From Lachnospiraceae bacterium (GTDB lineage: Bacteria; Bacillota; Clostridia; Lachnospirales; Lachnospiraceae), in contig JAFYWD010000240.1 in the NCBI GenBank assembly GCA_017558205.1, forward strand, positions 1 through 51,707: a DNA stretch of 51,707 nt. The letters are read 5' to 3'. This document shows, one piece after another, positions 1 to 8,156 of this stretch. Made by a program: the position numbers and the translations under genes. Below the pieces are notes generated by a model, which was not told the DNA's origin, did no database searches, and saw only the letters and a list, made by a program, of their open reading frames with translations. Position 1 is the first letter of the stretch, and the number at the start of each line of letters is the position of its first letter.

Positions 1-1
1 A

Positions 2-166
2 AATAAGAAAAGTAGGGGATTGCAGGACAAGAAGAAGTCTTCCCCTCTGTCGGAAGTCCTGGGAGGGCGTAGGCCTAAAAAAGTGGAAATTCCCACAGAT
101 CCCGGACGGAAAGAAGGCTTGGACATATTTTCGGACAAGAGCGAAGATAGTAATGAACAGCAATAA
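2..166 (+). CDS. 3' end of an unrecognised protein gene (5' end outside window)
   Basis: An open frame runs from the left edge to a TAA at 164-166, giving the last 54 residues of a protein. The tail is rich in lysine, aspartate and glutamate, contains EVLGGRRPKKVEIP and ends SEDSNEQQ. It has no membrane segment or motif I can name. The following yvcK-like fragment overlaps its last bases in another frame. The end of this gene may therefore have been made by the deletion that damaged yvcK, or it may be the natural C-terminus. It is not the C-terminus of RapZ, the usual yvcK neighbour, as far as I can tell. No function is assigned. Confidence 0.4.
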   Translation, partial: NKKSRGLQDKKKSSPLSEVLGGRRPKKVEIPTDPGRKEGLDIFSDKSEDSNEQQ

Positions 167-397
167 TACAGGAAATCTCTCCGATGGTATAGAAGCCTTA
201 AGTAAGGTTTTTAATTTAAAAGGAAAGGTTATCCCTTTAACTGAGGATAATGTGGTTCTGATGGGAGAAATGCAGGATGGGTGTATGATAGGCAGGCAAT
301 CTACGGAGATTATGTAGTAGTAAAAAACAATCTTTTACGTCACAACGTAATGAAGCTTAGGATGCATATTTTTGGATATTTAATTGAAGAATATTAA
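153..397 (+). pseudogene. yvcK: Remnant of yvcK (gluconeogenesis factor / CofD-like protein)
   Basis: Two pieces of one protein family lie in different frames. Frame 153-286 encodes a stretch around ALSKVFNLKGKVIPL and NVVLMGEMQDG, which matches the middle of YvcK (compare MSKVLNVKGKVLP in Bacillus). From about 287 the frame shifts, and DRQAIYGDYVVVK, LLRHNVMKL and FGYLIEEY match the C-terminus of YvcK, ending at TAA 395-397. The nucleotide-binding N-terminus and most of the second half, which holds the phosphate-site residues, are missing. YvcK is normally about 320 residues and helps control central carbon flux and cell-wall precursors. The remnant is read from the sequence; loss of function is inferred. 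An intact copy could exist elsewhere. Confidence 0.72.
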
Positions 398-417
398 TAA
401 AAAAATATAGGTAACAA

Positions 418-458
418 AAGGATTTAAACAGAAACCCGGTTTAAATCCTTCTTTTTCT
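418..458 (+). terminator. Rho-independent terminator after the yvcK remnant
   Basis: AAGGATTTAAAC and GTTTAAATCCTT form a 12-bp stem around a short loop and are followed by CTTTTTCTC. It isolates the leftmost genes from the symporter gene. Its survival directly after the broken yvcK tail fits a former operon end. Confidence 0.8.
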
Positions 459-527
459 CAAAAAAACTGTGATATCTTTAACACAGTAAATTATTAAAGA
501 AAATTTATAAATATTTATGAGTTTTTA

Positions 528-556
528 TTTTCATGCAGGGATTTCTATGATATAAT
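528..556 (+). promoter_or_regulatory. Promoter of the SSS symporter gene, extended -10
   Basis: A perfect TATAAT at 551-556 is preceded by TGA, giving a TGn extended -10. A weak -35 (TTTTCA, 528-533) lies 17 bp upstream. The start codon follows 53 bp downstream. Confidence 0.55.
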
Positions 557-571
557 AACATTCACTGAATA

Positions 572-583
572 ATTGTATACAAT
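572..583. promoter_or_regulatory. Palindromic operator candidate ATTGTATACAAT
   Basis: A perfect 12-bp palindrome lies 15 bp after the -10 box, where a bound repressor would block early transcription. TTGTATACAA-type palindromes are typical of GntR-family operators. The regulator is not in this window, so the family assignment is inference. Confidence 0.45.
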
Positions 584-608
584 AATACATATAACTTAGG
601 AGGAAAAA

Positions 609-2171
609 ATGGAAAGTAGTACTATTCAAATCTTACTGGCAATGATAATTTACATGACCATTGTTGTGGTAATCGGTCTTATTTTTACCAAAAGAGCCAA
701 TACTAATTCAGAGGAATACTTTTTAGGAGGAAGATCCTTAGGTCCCTGGGTAACAGCCATGAGTGCAGAGGCATCTGATATGAGCGGATGGCTTCTGATG
801 GGACTTCCCGGAGTTGCTTACTGGTGTGGTTTGGCTGATGCCAGCTGGACGGCTATTGGATTGGCAATCGGAACCTATGTTAACTGGCTGGTAGTTTCCA
901 CAAGACTTCGTCGCTATAGCGTAGTGGCAGGAAATGCCATTACCTTACCGGAATTCTTCTCCAATCGTTTCCGTGAAGAGAAGAAGGTAATTATGACAAT
1001 CTCAGCTTTGTTTATTTTAATATTCTTTACGGTTTACGCAGCCAGCTGCTTTGTAACCTGCGGAAAGCTGTTTTCTACCTTATTTGGACTTCCCTATCTG
1101 TCTATGATGCTGTTAGGGGCTGTATTCGTTTTGATCTATACTCTTTTAGGTGGTTTCCTGGCAGAAAGTGCTTCAGACTTTATGCAGGGGGTGGTAATGA
1201 TTGTTGCTCTTGGTATTATCGTGTGTGTCAGTACCGTACAGGCAGGAGGCCTTCAGGCAGTTATGGAAAATGCAAAATCCATTCCGGGATTTTTTGAATT
1301 TTTTGGACTGGCAACACCGGTAGTAGATGAGGCGGGAGTTCAGCTGATTGAAAACGGACTTCCTGTTTTTGGAGAGGCTACTGATTACGGCATCTTAAAA
1401 ATTGCCTCTATGCTGGCTTGGGGCCTGGGATACTTTGGTATGCCTCAGGTATTGCTTCGTTTTATGGCCATCAGAAAAGAAGAGGAATTAAAGCTTTCCA
1501 GAAGAATTGCCATGATCTGGGTAGTAATTTCTTTGGCTATTGCCGTATTTATTGGAATCGTTGGAAGATTTTTATTCCCTACCGTACATATGACTGCTAC
1601 TTCAGCAGAAAATATTTTTATTACCTTATCCACCAGCTTTTTACCTCCCTTATTTGCCGGCTTTGTTATGGCAGGAATTTTGGCAGCTACCATCAGCTCT
1701 TCAGATTCCTATTTATTAATAGCAGCCAGTGCCTGTGCTAAGAATTTATATCAGGGAATTGTAAAGAAAGATGCTGATGATAAAAGTGTAATGAAGGTAA
1801 CAAGAATTACCCTGCTTGTAATTGCACTGATAGCTATTGTAATTGCCTTAGACGAACAAAGTGTTATTTTCAAAGTAGTATCCTTTGCCTGGGCAGGCTT
1901 TGGTGCAACCTTTGGTCCTTTAATGCTGTTCTCACTGTTCTGGAAAAGAATCAACCGTCAGGGTGCGGTAGCCGGTATGATCACCGGAGGAGTAATGGTC
2001 TTTGTATGGAAGCTTGCAATCAGTAAATTAGGCGGTGTATTTGCTATCTATGAATTATTACCTGCCTTTTTAATTTCTTCGGCATGCATCATTGTGGTAT
2101 CCTTACTGACAGCACCTCCTTCAGAAGCCTTAAATCGTGATTTTGAAAATGCAAAGAACGGAAAGTATTAA
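609..2171 (+). CDS. putP: Sodium:solute symporter, PutP-like (sodium/proline)
   Basis: This 520-residue polytopic membrane protein belongs to the sodium:solute symporter (SSS) family. It opens with a hydrophobic helix and then GGRSLGPWVTAMSAEASDMSGW, the signature region of PutP-type carriers. About 12-13 hydrophobic segments follow, with LGGFLAESASDF and ATISSSDSYLLIAASA in the positions used for sodium and substrate binding in PutP. It probably brings in proline, or a related solute, with sodium. Substrate is inferred from family resemblance. AGGAGG lies 4 bases before the ATG. It appears monocistronic, with its own promoter and palindrome upstream and a long hairpin downstream. Length is normal for the family. 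Confidence 0.85.
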   Translation: MESSTIQILLAMIIYMTIVVVIGLIFTKRANTNSEEYFLGGRSLGPWVTAMSAEASDMSGWLLMGLPGVAYWCGLADASWTAIGLAIGTYVNWLVVSTRLRRYSVVAGNAITLPEFFSNRFREEKKVIMTISALFILIFFTVYAASCFVTCGKLFSTLFGLPYLSMMLLGAVFVLIYTLLGGFLAESASDFMQGVVMIVALGIIVCVSTVQAGGLQAVMENAKSIPGFFEFFGLATPVVDEAGVQLIENGLPVFGEATDYGILKIASMLAWGLGYFGMPQVLLRFMAIRKEEELKLSRRIAMIWVVISLAIAVFIGIVGRFLFPTVHMTATSAENIFITLSTSFLPPLFAGFVMAGILAATISSSDSYLLIAASACAKNLYQGIVKKDADDKSVMKVTRITLLVIALIAIVIALDEQSVIFKVVSFAWAGFGATFGPLMLFSLFWKRINRQGAVAGMITGGVMVFVWKLAISKLGGVFAIYELLPAFLISSACIIVVSLLTAPPSEALNRDFENAKNGKY

Positions 2172-2231
2172 AAAGAAATACTGGTTTTTCTTAGAGTAAG
2201 AAAGAATAATAAGAAAAAAGATACAGAAAAT

Positions 2232-2268
2232 AATAGACGGAGGATGTTAACACCATCCTCCGTCTATT
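2232..2268. terminator. Bidirectional terminator between putP and the SDR gene
   Basis: A perfect 15-bp stem (2232-2246 with 2254-2268) surrounds the loop TTAACAC. The stop codon of the minus-strand SDR gene (complement of TTA, 2247-2249) lies in the loop, so the right arm is the last codons of that gene. On the minus strand the stem is followed by a T-rich stretch. Confidence 0.8.
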
Positions 2269-2966
2269 GTTATAATCTGGCCTGTAAGATAGGAAGGGGA
2301 ATCTGCCAGCATAAGACAAAGCTCCGCCACCTCCTTTGTGCTTCCCATACGATCACAGGGAATATCGGAAATAATACTATCTAACTCCTCACGGGTAAAA
2401 TCCTGATTCATATCAGTATCTATCAAGCCACAGGAAATGGCATTTACTGTGATATTACTGGGTCCCAGTTCTTTTGCTAAGGCCTTGGTAAAAGCATTGA
2501 CACCTCCCTTAGAGGCTGAATAGGCAACCTCCATAGAAGAACCGTGCTCGCCCCAGACAGAGGAAATATTAATGATCCGTCCCTGTTTTGCAGAAACCAT
2601 GGAAGGAACAGCTAATTTACAGGTATAAAAAAGAGAATTGAGATTTGTATTTATTACCTGCTGCCAGTCCTCCGGCTCCATATCTGTTAACAATCCGATA
2701 TAAGAGATTCCGGCATTGTTAATCAGAACAGTAAGAGGAGGAAGCAGGGTAAACAGTTGACGAACCTGAGAATAATCACCACAGTCACATTGATAAACTT
2801 TACAGGAAATCCTGTAAGTATCCTCCAGTTCTTTTTTTAATTTCTCTAAAAGAGAAATATTACTTTTACAAGTCAGATACAGGTCATATCCCCGGGTGGC
2901 AAAGGAAAATGCTATGGCTCGCCCTATACCACGTGAGGCACCTGTGATTAATACATTTTTTTTCAT
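2247..2966 (-). CDS. SDR-family oxidoreductase, FabG-like 3-oxoacyl-[ACP] reductase
   Basis: This 239-residue classical short-chain dehydrogenase has the cofactor loop TGASRGIG (residues 8-15) and NNAG (83-86). The catalytic residues are Ser135/136 in NISSVWG and the YxxxK pair Tyr149/Lys153 in YSASK. It ends with a typical TGQIITIDGGWC tail. Enzymes of this shape reduce 3-oxoacyl-ACP or other ketones with NAD(P)H. The gene stands alone, away from fatty-acid synthesis genes, so the exact substrate is uncertain. AAGGAG precedes the ATG. It converges on the symporter gene and shares a terminator whose arm lies inside its coding end. Confidence 0.8.
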   Translation of the reverse strand: MKKNVLITGASRGIGRAIAFSFATRGYDLYLTCKSNISLLEKLKKELEDTYRISCKVYQCDCGDYSQVRQLFTLLPPLTVLINNAGISYIGLLTDMEPEDWQQVINTNLNSLFYTCKLAVPSMVSAKQGRIINISSVWGEHGSSMEVAYSASKGGVNAFTKALAKELGPSNITVNAISCGLIDTDMNQDFTREELDSIISDIPCDRMGSTKEVAELCLMLADSPSYLTGQIITIDGGWC

Positions 2967-3186
2967 ATCCTTCTCCTTGTGTTATAATATCTTTATAGAA
3001 GATATTCTTTTTCAGTGAATTTTTAGAAGCAACCTATCACTTAAGTAAGTCAGTGATAGAAAAGAAATGTGCTTTAGTCACAGAAAAAGATTTTCAACAG
3101 AGTATAATCAACTATCATAATAAGTGTAGTATAGGGGAAGAGAATAAGGAAATCAAGCAATGGAATTCAGAAAGGATGAGAATAAA

Positions 3187-4101
3187 ATGAAGGATGTAAT
3201 TATTGTAGGAAGCGGACCGGCAGGCATGGGGGCTGCCTTATATGGAAGAAGGGCTGGTTTAGATACATTAATATTAGATGCTACCGGTATGCCGGGAGGA
3301 CAGATCACTACAACCTACGAGGTAGATAATTATTTAGGTCTGCCCGGTATTAACGGCTTTGATATGGCAATGGCTTTTCAGGAACATGTAAAAAAATTTG
3401 GTGCCCAGTGGGAGCCGGGAAAAGTTTCTGAGATAGAAAAACAGGATAATTACTTTGTAGTAAAGACAGGAGAGAAGGAATATCAGGGAAAAACAGTAAT
3501 TCTGGCAGCCGGAGCTTCTCATAATAAATTAGGAGTACCGGGAGAAGAGGAGTTAACCGGGATGGGAGTATCTTATTGTGCTACCTGTGACGGTGCCTTT
3601 TATCGGGGGAAAACTACCGTAGTGGTAGGAGGAGGAGATGTGGCCATTGAGGATGCCATATTTTTAGCAAGATTTTGTGAAAAGGTTTATCTTGTTCACA
3701 GAAGAGACAGTTTGAGAGGAGCTAAAATTTTACAGGACAGGCTATTTGAGCTTCCTAATGTAGAAGTAATCTGGGACAGTGTCGTGGAACGGATTGAGGG
3801 AACAGAGGCAGTAGAACAGATTCATTTATTAAATAAGAAGAGTGGTGAAAAACGTGTGCTTTCTGCCCAGGGGATTTTTATTGCTGTAGGAATTCATCCA
3901 AATACGGAAAATTTCCAAAATCTGGTAGAAATGGATGAGGCCGGATATATAATAGCAGGCGAAATGGGAGAGACAAGTGTTCCCGGAGTTTATGTAGCGG
4001 GAGATACCAGAACAAAGGAGCTTCGTCAGGTAATTACGGCAGTGGCAGACGGTGCTAACGCCATTACCAGCGTTCAAAAATATTTGCTGGAAAATAAATA
4101 A
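3187..4101 (+). CDS. trxB: Thioredoxin-disulfide reductase-like flavoprotein
   Basis: This two-domain FAD/NAD(P)H oxidoreductase of 304 residues has the FAD loop GSGPAG at residues 8-13 and the redox pair Cys131-Ala-Thr-Cys134 in the usual CATCDG context. A second dinucleotide loop, GGGDVAIEDA, lies near 148, and VYVAGD near the C-terminus contacts FAD. It should reduce thioredoxin or a similar small dithiol protein. I chose ATG 3187, which gives the family start MKDVIIVG and has AAAGGA 10 bases upstream. An in-frame ATG at 3160 adds nine charged residues. No thioredoxin gene lies nearby, so the partner is unknown. Confidence 0.82.
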   Translation: MKDVIIVGSGPAGMGAALYGRRAGLDTLILDATGMPGGQITTTYEVDNYLGLPGINGFDMAMAFQEHVKKFGAQWEPGKVSEIEKQDNYFVVKTGEKEYQGKTVILAAGASHNKLGVPGEEELTGMGVSYCATCDGAFYRGKTTVVVGGGDVAIEDAIFLARFCEKVYLVHRRDSLRGAKILQDRLFELPNVEVIWDSVVERIEGTEAVEQIHLLNKKSGEKRVLSAQGIFIAVGIHPNTENFQNLVEMDEAGYIIAGEMGETSVPGVYVAGDTRTKELRQVITAVADGANAITSVQKYLLENK

Positions 4102-4139
4102 GAAAAGTTTTTTCAATTAGGAGAAATGGGAGAAAAATA

Positions 4140-4168
4140 TTGACAGATACTATCATAAATGTTACGAT
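4140..4168 (+). promoter_or_regulatory. Sigma-70/A-type promoter of the NlpC/P60 gene
   Basis: TTGACA (4140-4145), a 17-bp spacer and TACGAT (4163-4168) lie 60 bp before the coding start. Confidence 0.6.
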
Positions 4169-4227
4169 AAGGGAGCAGTTGTTACAAAAGTATTACAACT
4201 TTTAAAAAAAGTTTAAGAGGATAGTAT

Positions 4228-5415
4228 ATGTTAAAAAGAAAAGCAAAAATTGCTGCCGGTGTCCTTAGTACCTTAATACTGATAACCGGAGTGGAGCTTC
4301 CCGCTTATGCAGTGGAGCTGGACAGTATTTTACCGGCTGCCGGCTTAAGTCTTTCCTTAGAGGAAGGTGTCTATGTAAAAAAGGTAGCAGAGGATAAGGG
4401 ATTAGATGTACAGGGAGTAGGAATGGAGTTCGTAGATCCCGTTGAGACCTCAGAGCTGGTAAAAGAGCAGATTCTGAAGGAAATGAAAAAAGACTATTCC
4501 AATCTGGTAATTGCCCAGGTAAGTGATTATGTAAATGTTCGCAGTCTTCCCGGTGAAGAGGGACAGATTGTAGGTAAGCTTTACAATAATTCCGTAGGGG
4601 AATTTCTGGAAGAAGAGAATGGCTGGTATAAGATCAGATCCGGAGAGTGTACAGGATATGTTAAGGGTGAGTACTGTGTAACCGGAGAGGAAGCTAATCA
4701 GGTAGCAGAGGAAATCGGAAGACGAATTGCTATTGTCAATACAGAAACCTTAAATGTACGTAAAGAAGCAACTACAAAGTCAGCTATTATCGGTCAGGTA
4801 CCTAAGGAAGAAGTATTAACTGTTACAGATACTTCTGAAGGATGGGTACAGGTAAAGGTAGAAGAAGGCACCGGATATGTTTCAGAAGAATATGTGGAGC
4901 TGAGTATCGAATTTACAGAGGCTGAATCTATTGAACAGGAAAGAGCGCGTTTAGCCAGGGAAGAAGAGGAAAGAAGAAAAGCAAGAGAAGCTTCAAGGAA
5001 AGCCAGAGAGGCAGAGGAAGCAGCTAATGCAGGGACAGAACAAAAGGCTGTAGTAACAGAGGACAGTGCCCGATTAGGACAGCAGGTAGCAGATTTTGCC
5101 CTTCAGTTTGTAGGAAACCCATATGTTTATGGAGGAACCAGTTTGACAAACGGTGCAGACTGCTCAGGCTTTGTTATGAGTGTATATGCTAACTTTGGAG
5201 TATCTCTGCCACATTCAGCCAATGCAGACCGTAAAAGGGGAACAGGTGTAGCTTCTATTGAAGAAGCCATCCCGGGAGATATCGTTTGCTATTCCGGTCA
5301 TGTGGGTATTTATATTGGAAACGGTCAGATTGTTCATGCCAGTAACTCCAGAACAGGAATTATTATTTCCAATGCTCATTATGACAGAATATTGGCAGTA
5401 AGAAGAATTTTCTAA
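4228..5415 (+). CDS. Secreted NlpC/P60 peptidoglycan endopeptidase with two SH3b domains
   Basis: This 395-residue exported cell-wall hydrolase begins with a Lys-rich signal peptide and hydrophobic core, probably cleaved after AYA near residue 28. Two bacterial SH3 repeats follow (about 92-152 and 163-227, each with the NVR signature). Next comes a charged helical linker (about 228-270), then an NlpC/P60 domain from about 283 to the end. The catalytic set is visible: Cys312 in DCSGF, His358 in GHVGIYIG and His370 in VHAS. It should cut the peptide stems of peptidoglycan, for example during cell separation. It has its own promoter, AGAGGA before the ATG and a strong terminator after the stop. 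Confidence 0.88.
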   Translation: MLKRKAKIAAGVLSTLILITGVELPAYAVELDSILPAAGLSLSLEEGVYVKKVAEDKGLDVQGVGMEFVDPVETSELVKEQILKEMKKDYSNLVIAQVSDYVNVRSLPGEEGQIVGKLYNNSVGEFLEEENGWYKIRSGECTGYVKGEYCVTGEEANQVAEEIGRRIAIVNTETLNVRKEATTKSAIIGQVPKEEVLTVTDTSEGWVQVKVEEGTGYVSEEYVELSIEFTEAESIEQERARLAREEEERRKAREASRKAREAEEAANAGTEQKAVVTEDSARLGQQVADFALQFVGNPYVYGGTSLTNGADCSGFVMSVYANFGVSLPHSANADRKRGTGVASIEEAIPGDIVCYSGHVGIYIGNGQIVHASNSRTGIIISNAHYDRILAVRRIF

Positions 5416-5452
5416 TACAGGAGATATTATTATAAGTATAAATAAAAAGTAC

Positions 5453-5482
5453 AGGGAAATCCGTTAAGGATTTCCCTTTTTT
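5453..5482 (+). terminator. Rho-independent terminator after the NlpC/P60 gene
   Basis: AGGGAAATCC and GGATTTCCCT form a perfect 10-bp stem with loop GTTAA, followed by six T residues. Confidence 0.9.
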
Positions 5483-5616
5483 ACACATAGGGTAAAAGGA
5501 GTTTTAAAAAGTCTGAATATATTTTTTTTAAAAACATGTCTTGACTAAAAACACCTTATTCATAATGCACAAAACTTTAAAATATCAAATGTGAATATAA
5601 TAAATGAAAAGAAAAG

Positions 5617-5687
5617 TTATCCACATCGAAAAATGCAGAGTTTTAGGAAAAAACCACTTATACACTAAGTTATACACATTATCCACA
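5617..5687 (+). promoter_or_regulatory. Cluster of four DnaA-box-like 9-mers
   Basis: All four are in the same orientation: TTATCCACA (5617-5625), TTATACACT (5658-5666), TTATACACA (5670-5678) and TTATCCACA (5679-5687). The last two abut without a gap. The first and last match the DnaA box consensus TTATNCACA exactly, and the next-to-last also fits it. The cluster sits in the 515-bp gap between the NlpC/P60 gene and hpf and is followed by about 150 bp of A-rich DNA. It could be a DnaA regulatory or titration site, or part of an origin. Neither dnaA nor dnaN is in the window. Confidence 0.6.
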
Positions 5688-5699
5688 GGATAATCAGTG

Positions 5700-5910
5700 T
5701 TTTTTTAATACGAAAAAAATAAAAAAAGAAAACAGATGTTTTGTTACATATTTCTAAAACAGAAAAAAACAAGAAAAAAAACAAAAATAATCACAAGAAA
5801 AAAATAAGCAATAATTATTAAAAAAAACTGAAAATTGATAGTTGTAATGGACAAATGATAGATAAAATGGTAGAATAAGTTATGGCAAAATTCTGTTTGT
5901 CATAATCTAG
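5700..5910. other. A-rich intergenic stretch upstream of hpf
   Basis: This part of the 5416-5930 gap is almost only A and T, with many short A-tracts and no credible coding frame. The hpf promoter must lie here. TAGAAT near 5872 is a possible -10 without a convincing -35. The stretch could also act as an easily melted region beside the DnaA-box cluster, which is inference. Confidence 0.35.
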
Positions 5911-5930
5911 GAACAGAAGGGATGATAAGT

Positions 5931-6458
5931 ATGAAATTTATTATCAGTGGAAAAAATATTGACATTACCCCCGGACTTAAAACAGCTGTAGAGGATAAGC
6001 TGGGAAAGCTGGAAAAGTATTTTTCAGCAGAGACAGAAGTGCATGTAACTCTGGGAGTAGAAAAAGAGCGTCAGAAGATTGAAGTTACCATTCCTGTAAA
6101 AGGAAACATTATCCGTTCAGAGCAGGTAAGTAACGATATGTATGTTTCCATCGATCTGGTAGAAGAGATTATTGAAAGACAATTGAAGAAATATAAGAAT
6201 AAGATTATCGATAAGAAGCAGGCTTCTCCTCATTTTAAACCGGAATTTATAGAGAAGGACTATATGGATGATGAAGAGGTTGAGATTGTAAGAACTAAGC
6301 GCTTTGATATTAAGCCCATGTATCCGGAAGATGCCTGTGTGCAGATGGAGCTGTTAGGACATGATTTCTTTGTGTTTGTGAATGCAGAGACAGATCAGGT
6401 AAATGTGGTTTACAAGAGAAAAGGCAATACTTACGGAATTATGGAGCCTGATGTATAA
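5931..6458 (+). CDS. hpf: Ribosome hibernation promoting factor, long form
   Basis: The encoded protein (175 residues) has an N-terminal HPF/RaiA domain from about residue 1 to 95 (MKFIISGKNIDITPGLK, then KLEKYF). After a linker, a C-terminal dimerisation domain (about 118-172) contains KRFDIKPMYPEDACVQMELLGHDFFVF. The long form joins two ribosomes into inactive 100S dimers when growth slows. I chose ATG 5931 because AGAAGG ends 10 bases upstream. The in-frame ATG at 5922 directly abuts that site and is unlikely. The gene is monocistronic, with a terminator after the stop. Confidence 0.9.
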   Translation: MKFIISGKNIDITPGLKTAVEDKLGKLEKYFSAETEVHVTLGVEKERQKIEVTIPVKGNIIRSEQVSNDMYVSIDLVEEIIERQLKKYKNKIIDKKQASPHFKPEFIEKDYMDDEEVEIVRTKRFDIKPMYPEDACVQMELLGHDFFVFVNAETDQVNVVYKRKGNTYGIMEPDV

Positions 6459-6490
6459 AAGTGTAAAGGTAATCGGTATTGACTAAGATG

Positions 6491-6527
6491 AAAAAGGAGT
6501 CCCAGGGATGACAGGGGCTCCTTTTTT
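6491..6527 (+). terminator. Rho-independent terminator after hpf
   Basis: AGGAGTCCC pairs with GGGGCTCCT (one G-U pair) across a 10-base loop, followed by seven T residues. Confidence 0.88.
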
Positions 6528-6806
6528 TAACTTTCAACTATCCCATTATCTTATCTCAAAAAAATATTCAAAGAAAAATATTCAGAGAAAATTATAAGAA
6601 GCGGCATAACGGTTCAATATTTGTTGGAAAATAGAAAGCGGCAGAATATCGGATAAAATATGTCAAATATACACAAATTTCATGGAAAATAAAGAAAAAA
6701 TATATAAATAGGAATACAAATATGGTATAAATAAAGTATCATCAAAAAAAAGATGAAAAGCAGCAGAATTTTTTAGGAAAGAAGGCTTAGAGAGTGAAGA
6801 AAACCA
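6528..6806. other. Intergenic stretch before the butyrate operon
   Basis: This is AT-rich DNA without a supported gene. It contains several TATAAA/TATAAAT-like strings near 6703-6735 that could be additional promoters. I see no riboswitch fold or strong palindrome in it. A 67-codon open frame on the minus strand here has no ribosome binding site and looks fortuitous. Confidence 0.4.
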
Positions 6807-6835
6807 TTGCAAAAAGAAAATCACTATGATAGAAT
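6807..6835 (+). promoter_or_regulatory. Promoter of the butyrate synthesis operon
   Basis: TTGCAA (6807-6812), a 17-bp spacer and TAGAAT (6830-6835). The expected transcript starts near 6842 and has a leader of about 105 bases before thl. Confidence 0.65.
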
Positions 6836-6946
6836 AATGAAAGCGGTAATGACAAAAAAATAACAATCTTAAAAATCTTTTCTACAGTCTGCTGGAGAAA
6901 ACGGAAAGTAATAAATTAAGGTTAAATTAAGAAAGGAGTCATTAAA

Positions 6947-8128
6947 ATGGCAAAAAAAGTAGTATTAGCAGGTGCATGTCGTACAGCAATCGGATCTATG
7001 GGTGGTTCTTTATCCACAACACCGGCAGCTGACCTGGGTGCAGTAGTTATTAAAGAAGCATTAAACAGAGCAGGAGTAGCTCCTGAACAGGTTGATCAGG
7101 TATATATGGGATGTGTAATCCAGGCAGGTCTTGGACAGAACGTGGCACGTCAGGCATCCATCAAAGCAGGACTTCCTATTGAAGTTCCCGCTGTAACAAT
7201 TAACGTAGTATGTGGTTCCGGTCTTAACTGTGTAAATATGGCAGCTCAGATGATTCAGGCAGGAGATGCTGATATCGTTGTTGCCGGTGGTATGGAAAAC
7301 ATGTCTATGGCTCCTTACGCAATGAAACAGGGTCGTTACGGATACAGAATGGGAAATGGCCAGTTAGTAGATACCATGGTTAATGATGCATTATGGGATG
7401 CATTCAATAATTACCACATGATCCAGACCGCTGATAATATTGCTGAGCAGTGGGGATTAACAAGAGAAGAATTAGATGAGTTTGCAGCAAAGAGCCAGCA
7501 GAAGGCAGAAGCAGCTCAGGCAAGAGGTGCGTTTGAAGATGAAATCGTACCTGTAATGATTAAGAAGAAAAAAGAAATGGTTGAATTCAAGGTAGATGAA
7601 GGTCCTCGTGCCGGAACTACAGCAGAAAGCCTTGGAAAGCTTCGTGCTATCAATCCTAACGGTGTTGTTACAGCAGGAAATGCTTCCAGCATCAATGACG
7701 GTGCAGCTGCTATCGTAGTTATGAGCGAAGAAAAAGCAAAAGAATTAGGTGTGAAGCCTATGGCTACTTTCGTGGCAGGAGCTTTAGGCGGAGTAGATCC
7801 TACCATTATGGGAATCGGACCTGTTGCTTCTACTAAGAAGGTTATGGATAAAGCAGGATATAAGATTGAAGACTTTGATATTATTGAAGCTAATGAGGCT
7901 TTTGCAGCACAGTCTGTAGCAGTAGGAAAAGATTTAGGAATCGATGTAGACAGACAGCTGAATCCTAACGGGGGAGCAATTGCTTTAGGACATCCTGTAG
8001 GAGCATCAGGCTGTCGTATCTTAGTTACCCTTCTTCATGAAATGGAAAAAGCTGATGCAAAGAAAGGTCTTGCTACCCTTTGTATCGGTGGAGGAATGGG
8101 TTGCTCTACTATCGTAGAAAGAGATTAA
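6947..8128 (+). CDS. thl: Acetyl-CoA acetyltransferase (thiolase)
   Basis: This is a 393-residue biosynthetic thiolase joining two acetyl-CoA to acetoacetyl-CoA, the first step of butyrate synthesis. The acyl-accepting Cys89 lies in NVVCGSGLN, His349 in GHPVGASG and the base Cys379 in CIGGGMGCS. Together these are the complete thiolase active site. AAAGGAG sits before the ATG. It is the first gene of a six-gene operon, followed after 154 bp, an unusually long gap for this operon, by crt. A stem-loop in that gap could set its expression apart from the genes downstream. Confidence 0.95.
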   Translation: MAKKVVLAGACRTAIGSMGGSLSTTPAADLGAVVIKEALNRAGVAPEQVDQVYMGCVIQAGLGQNVARQASIKAGLPIEVPAVTINVVCGSGLNCVNMAAQMIQAGDADIVVAGGMENMSMAPYAMKQGRYGYRMGNGQLVDTMVNDALWDAFNNYHMIQTADNIAEQWGLTREELDEFAAKSQQKAEAAQARGAFEDEIVPVMIKKKKEMVEFKVDEGPRAGTTAESLGKLRAINPNGVVTAGNASSINDGAAAIVVMSEEKAKELGVKPMATFVAGALGGVDPTIMGIGPVASTKKVMDKAGYKIEDFDIIEANEAFAAQSVAVGKDLGIDVDRQLNPNGGAIALGHPVGASGCRILVTLLHEMEKADAKKGLATLCIGGGMGCSTIVERD

Positions 8129-8156
8129 GGAATATAATTTGATTCGTGAAGTGATA

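Noticed and set aside
3036-3059. Inverted repeat TATCACT/AGTGATA upstream of the trxB-like gene as an operator
   Set aside because: It is only 7 bp with a 10-base centre and no clear promoter around it, too weak to call.
5617-5910. Calling this gap the chromosomal oriC
   Set aside because: The boxes fit, but dnaA, dnaN and rpmH are absent and gene direction does not switch here, so only a DnaA-box cluster is claimed.
6663-6866. 67-codon minus-strand open frame before thl
   Set aside because: It has low-complexity Phe/Tyr/Ser composition from AT-rich DNA and no ribosome site, and it overlaps the operon promoter.
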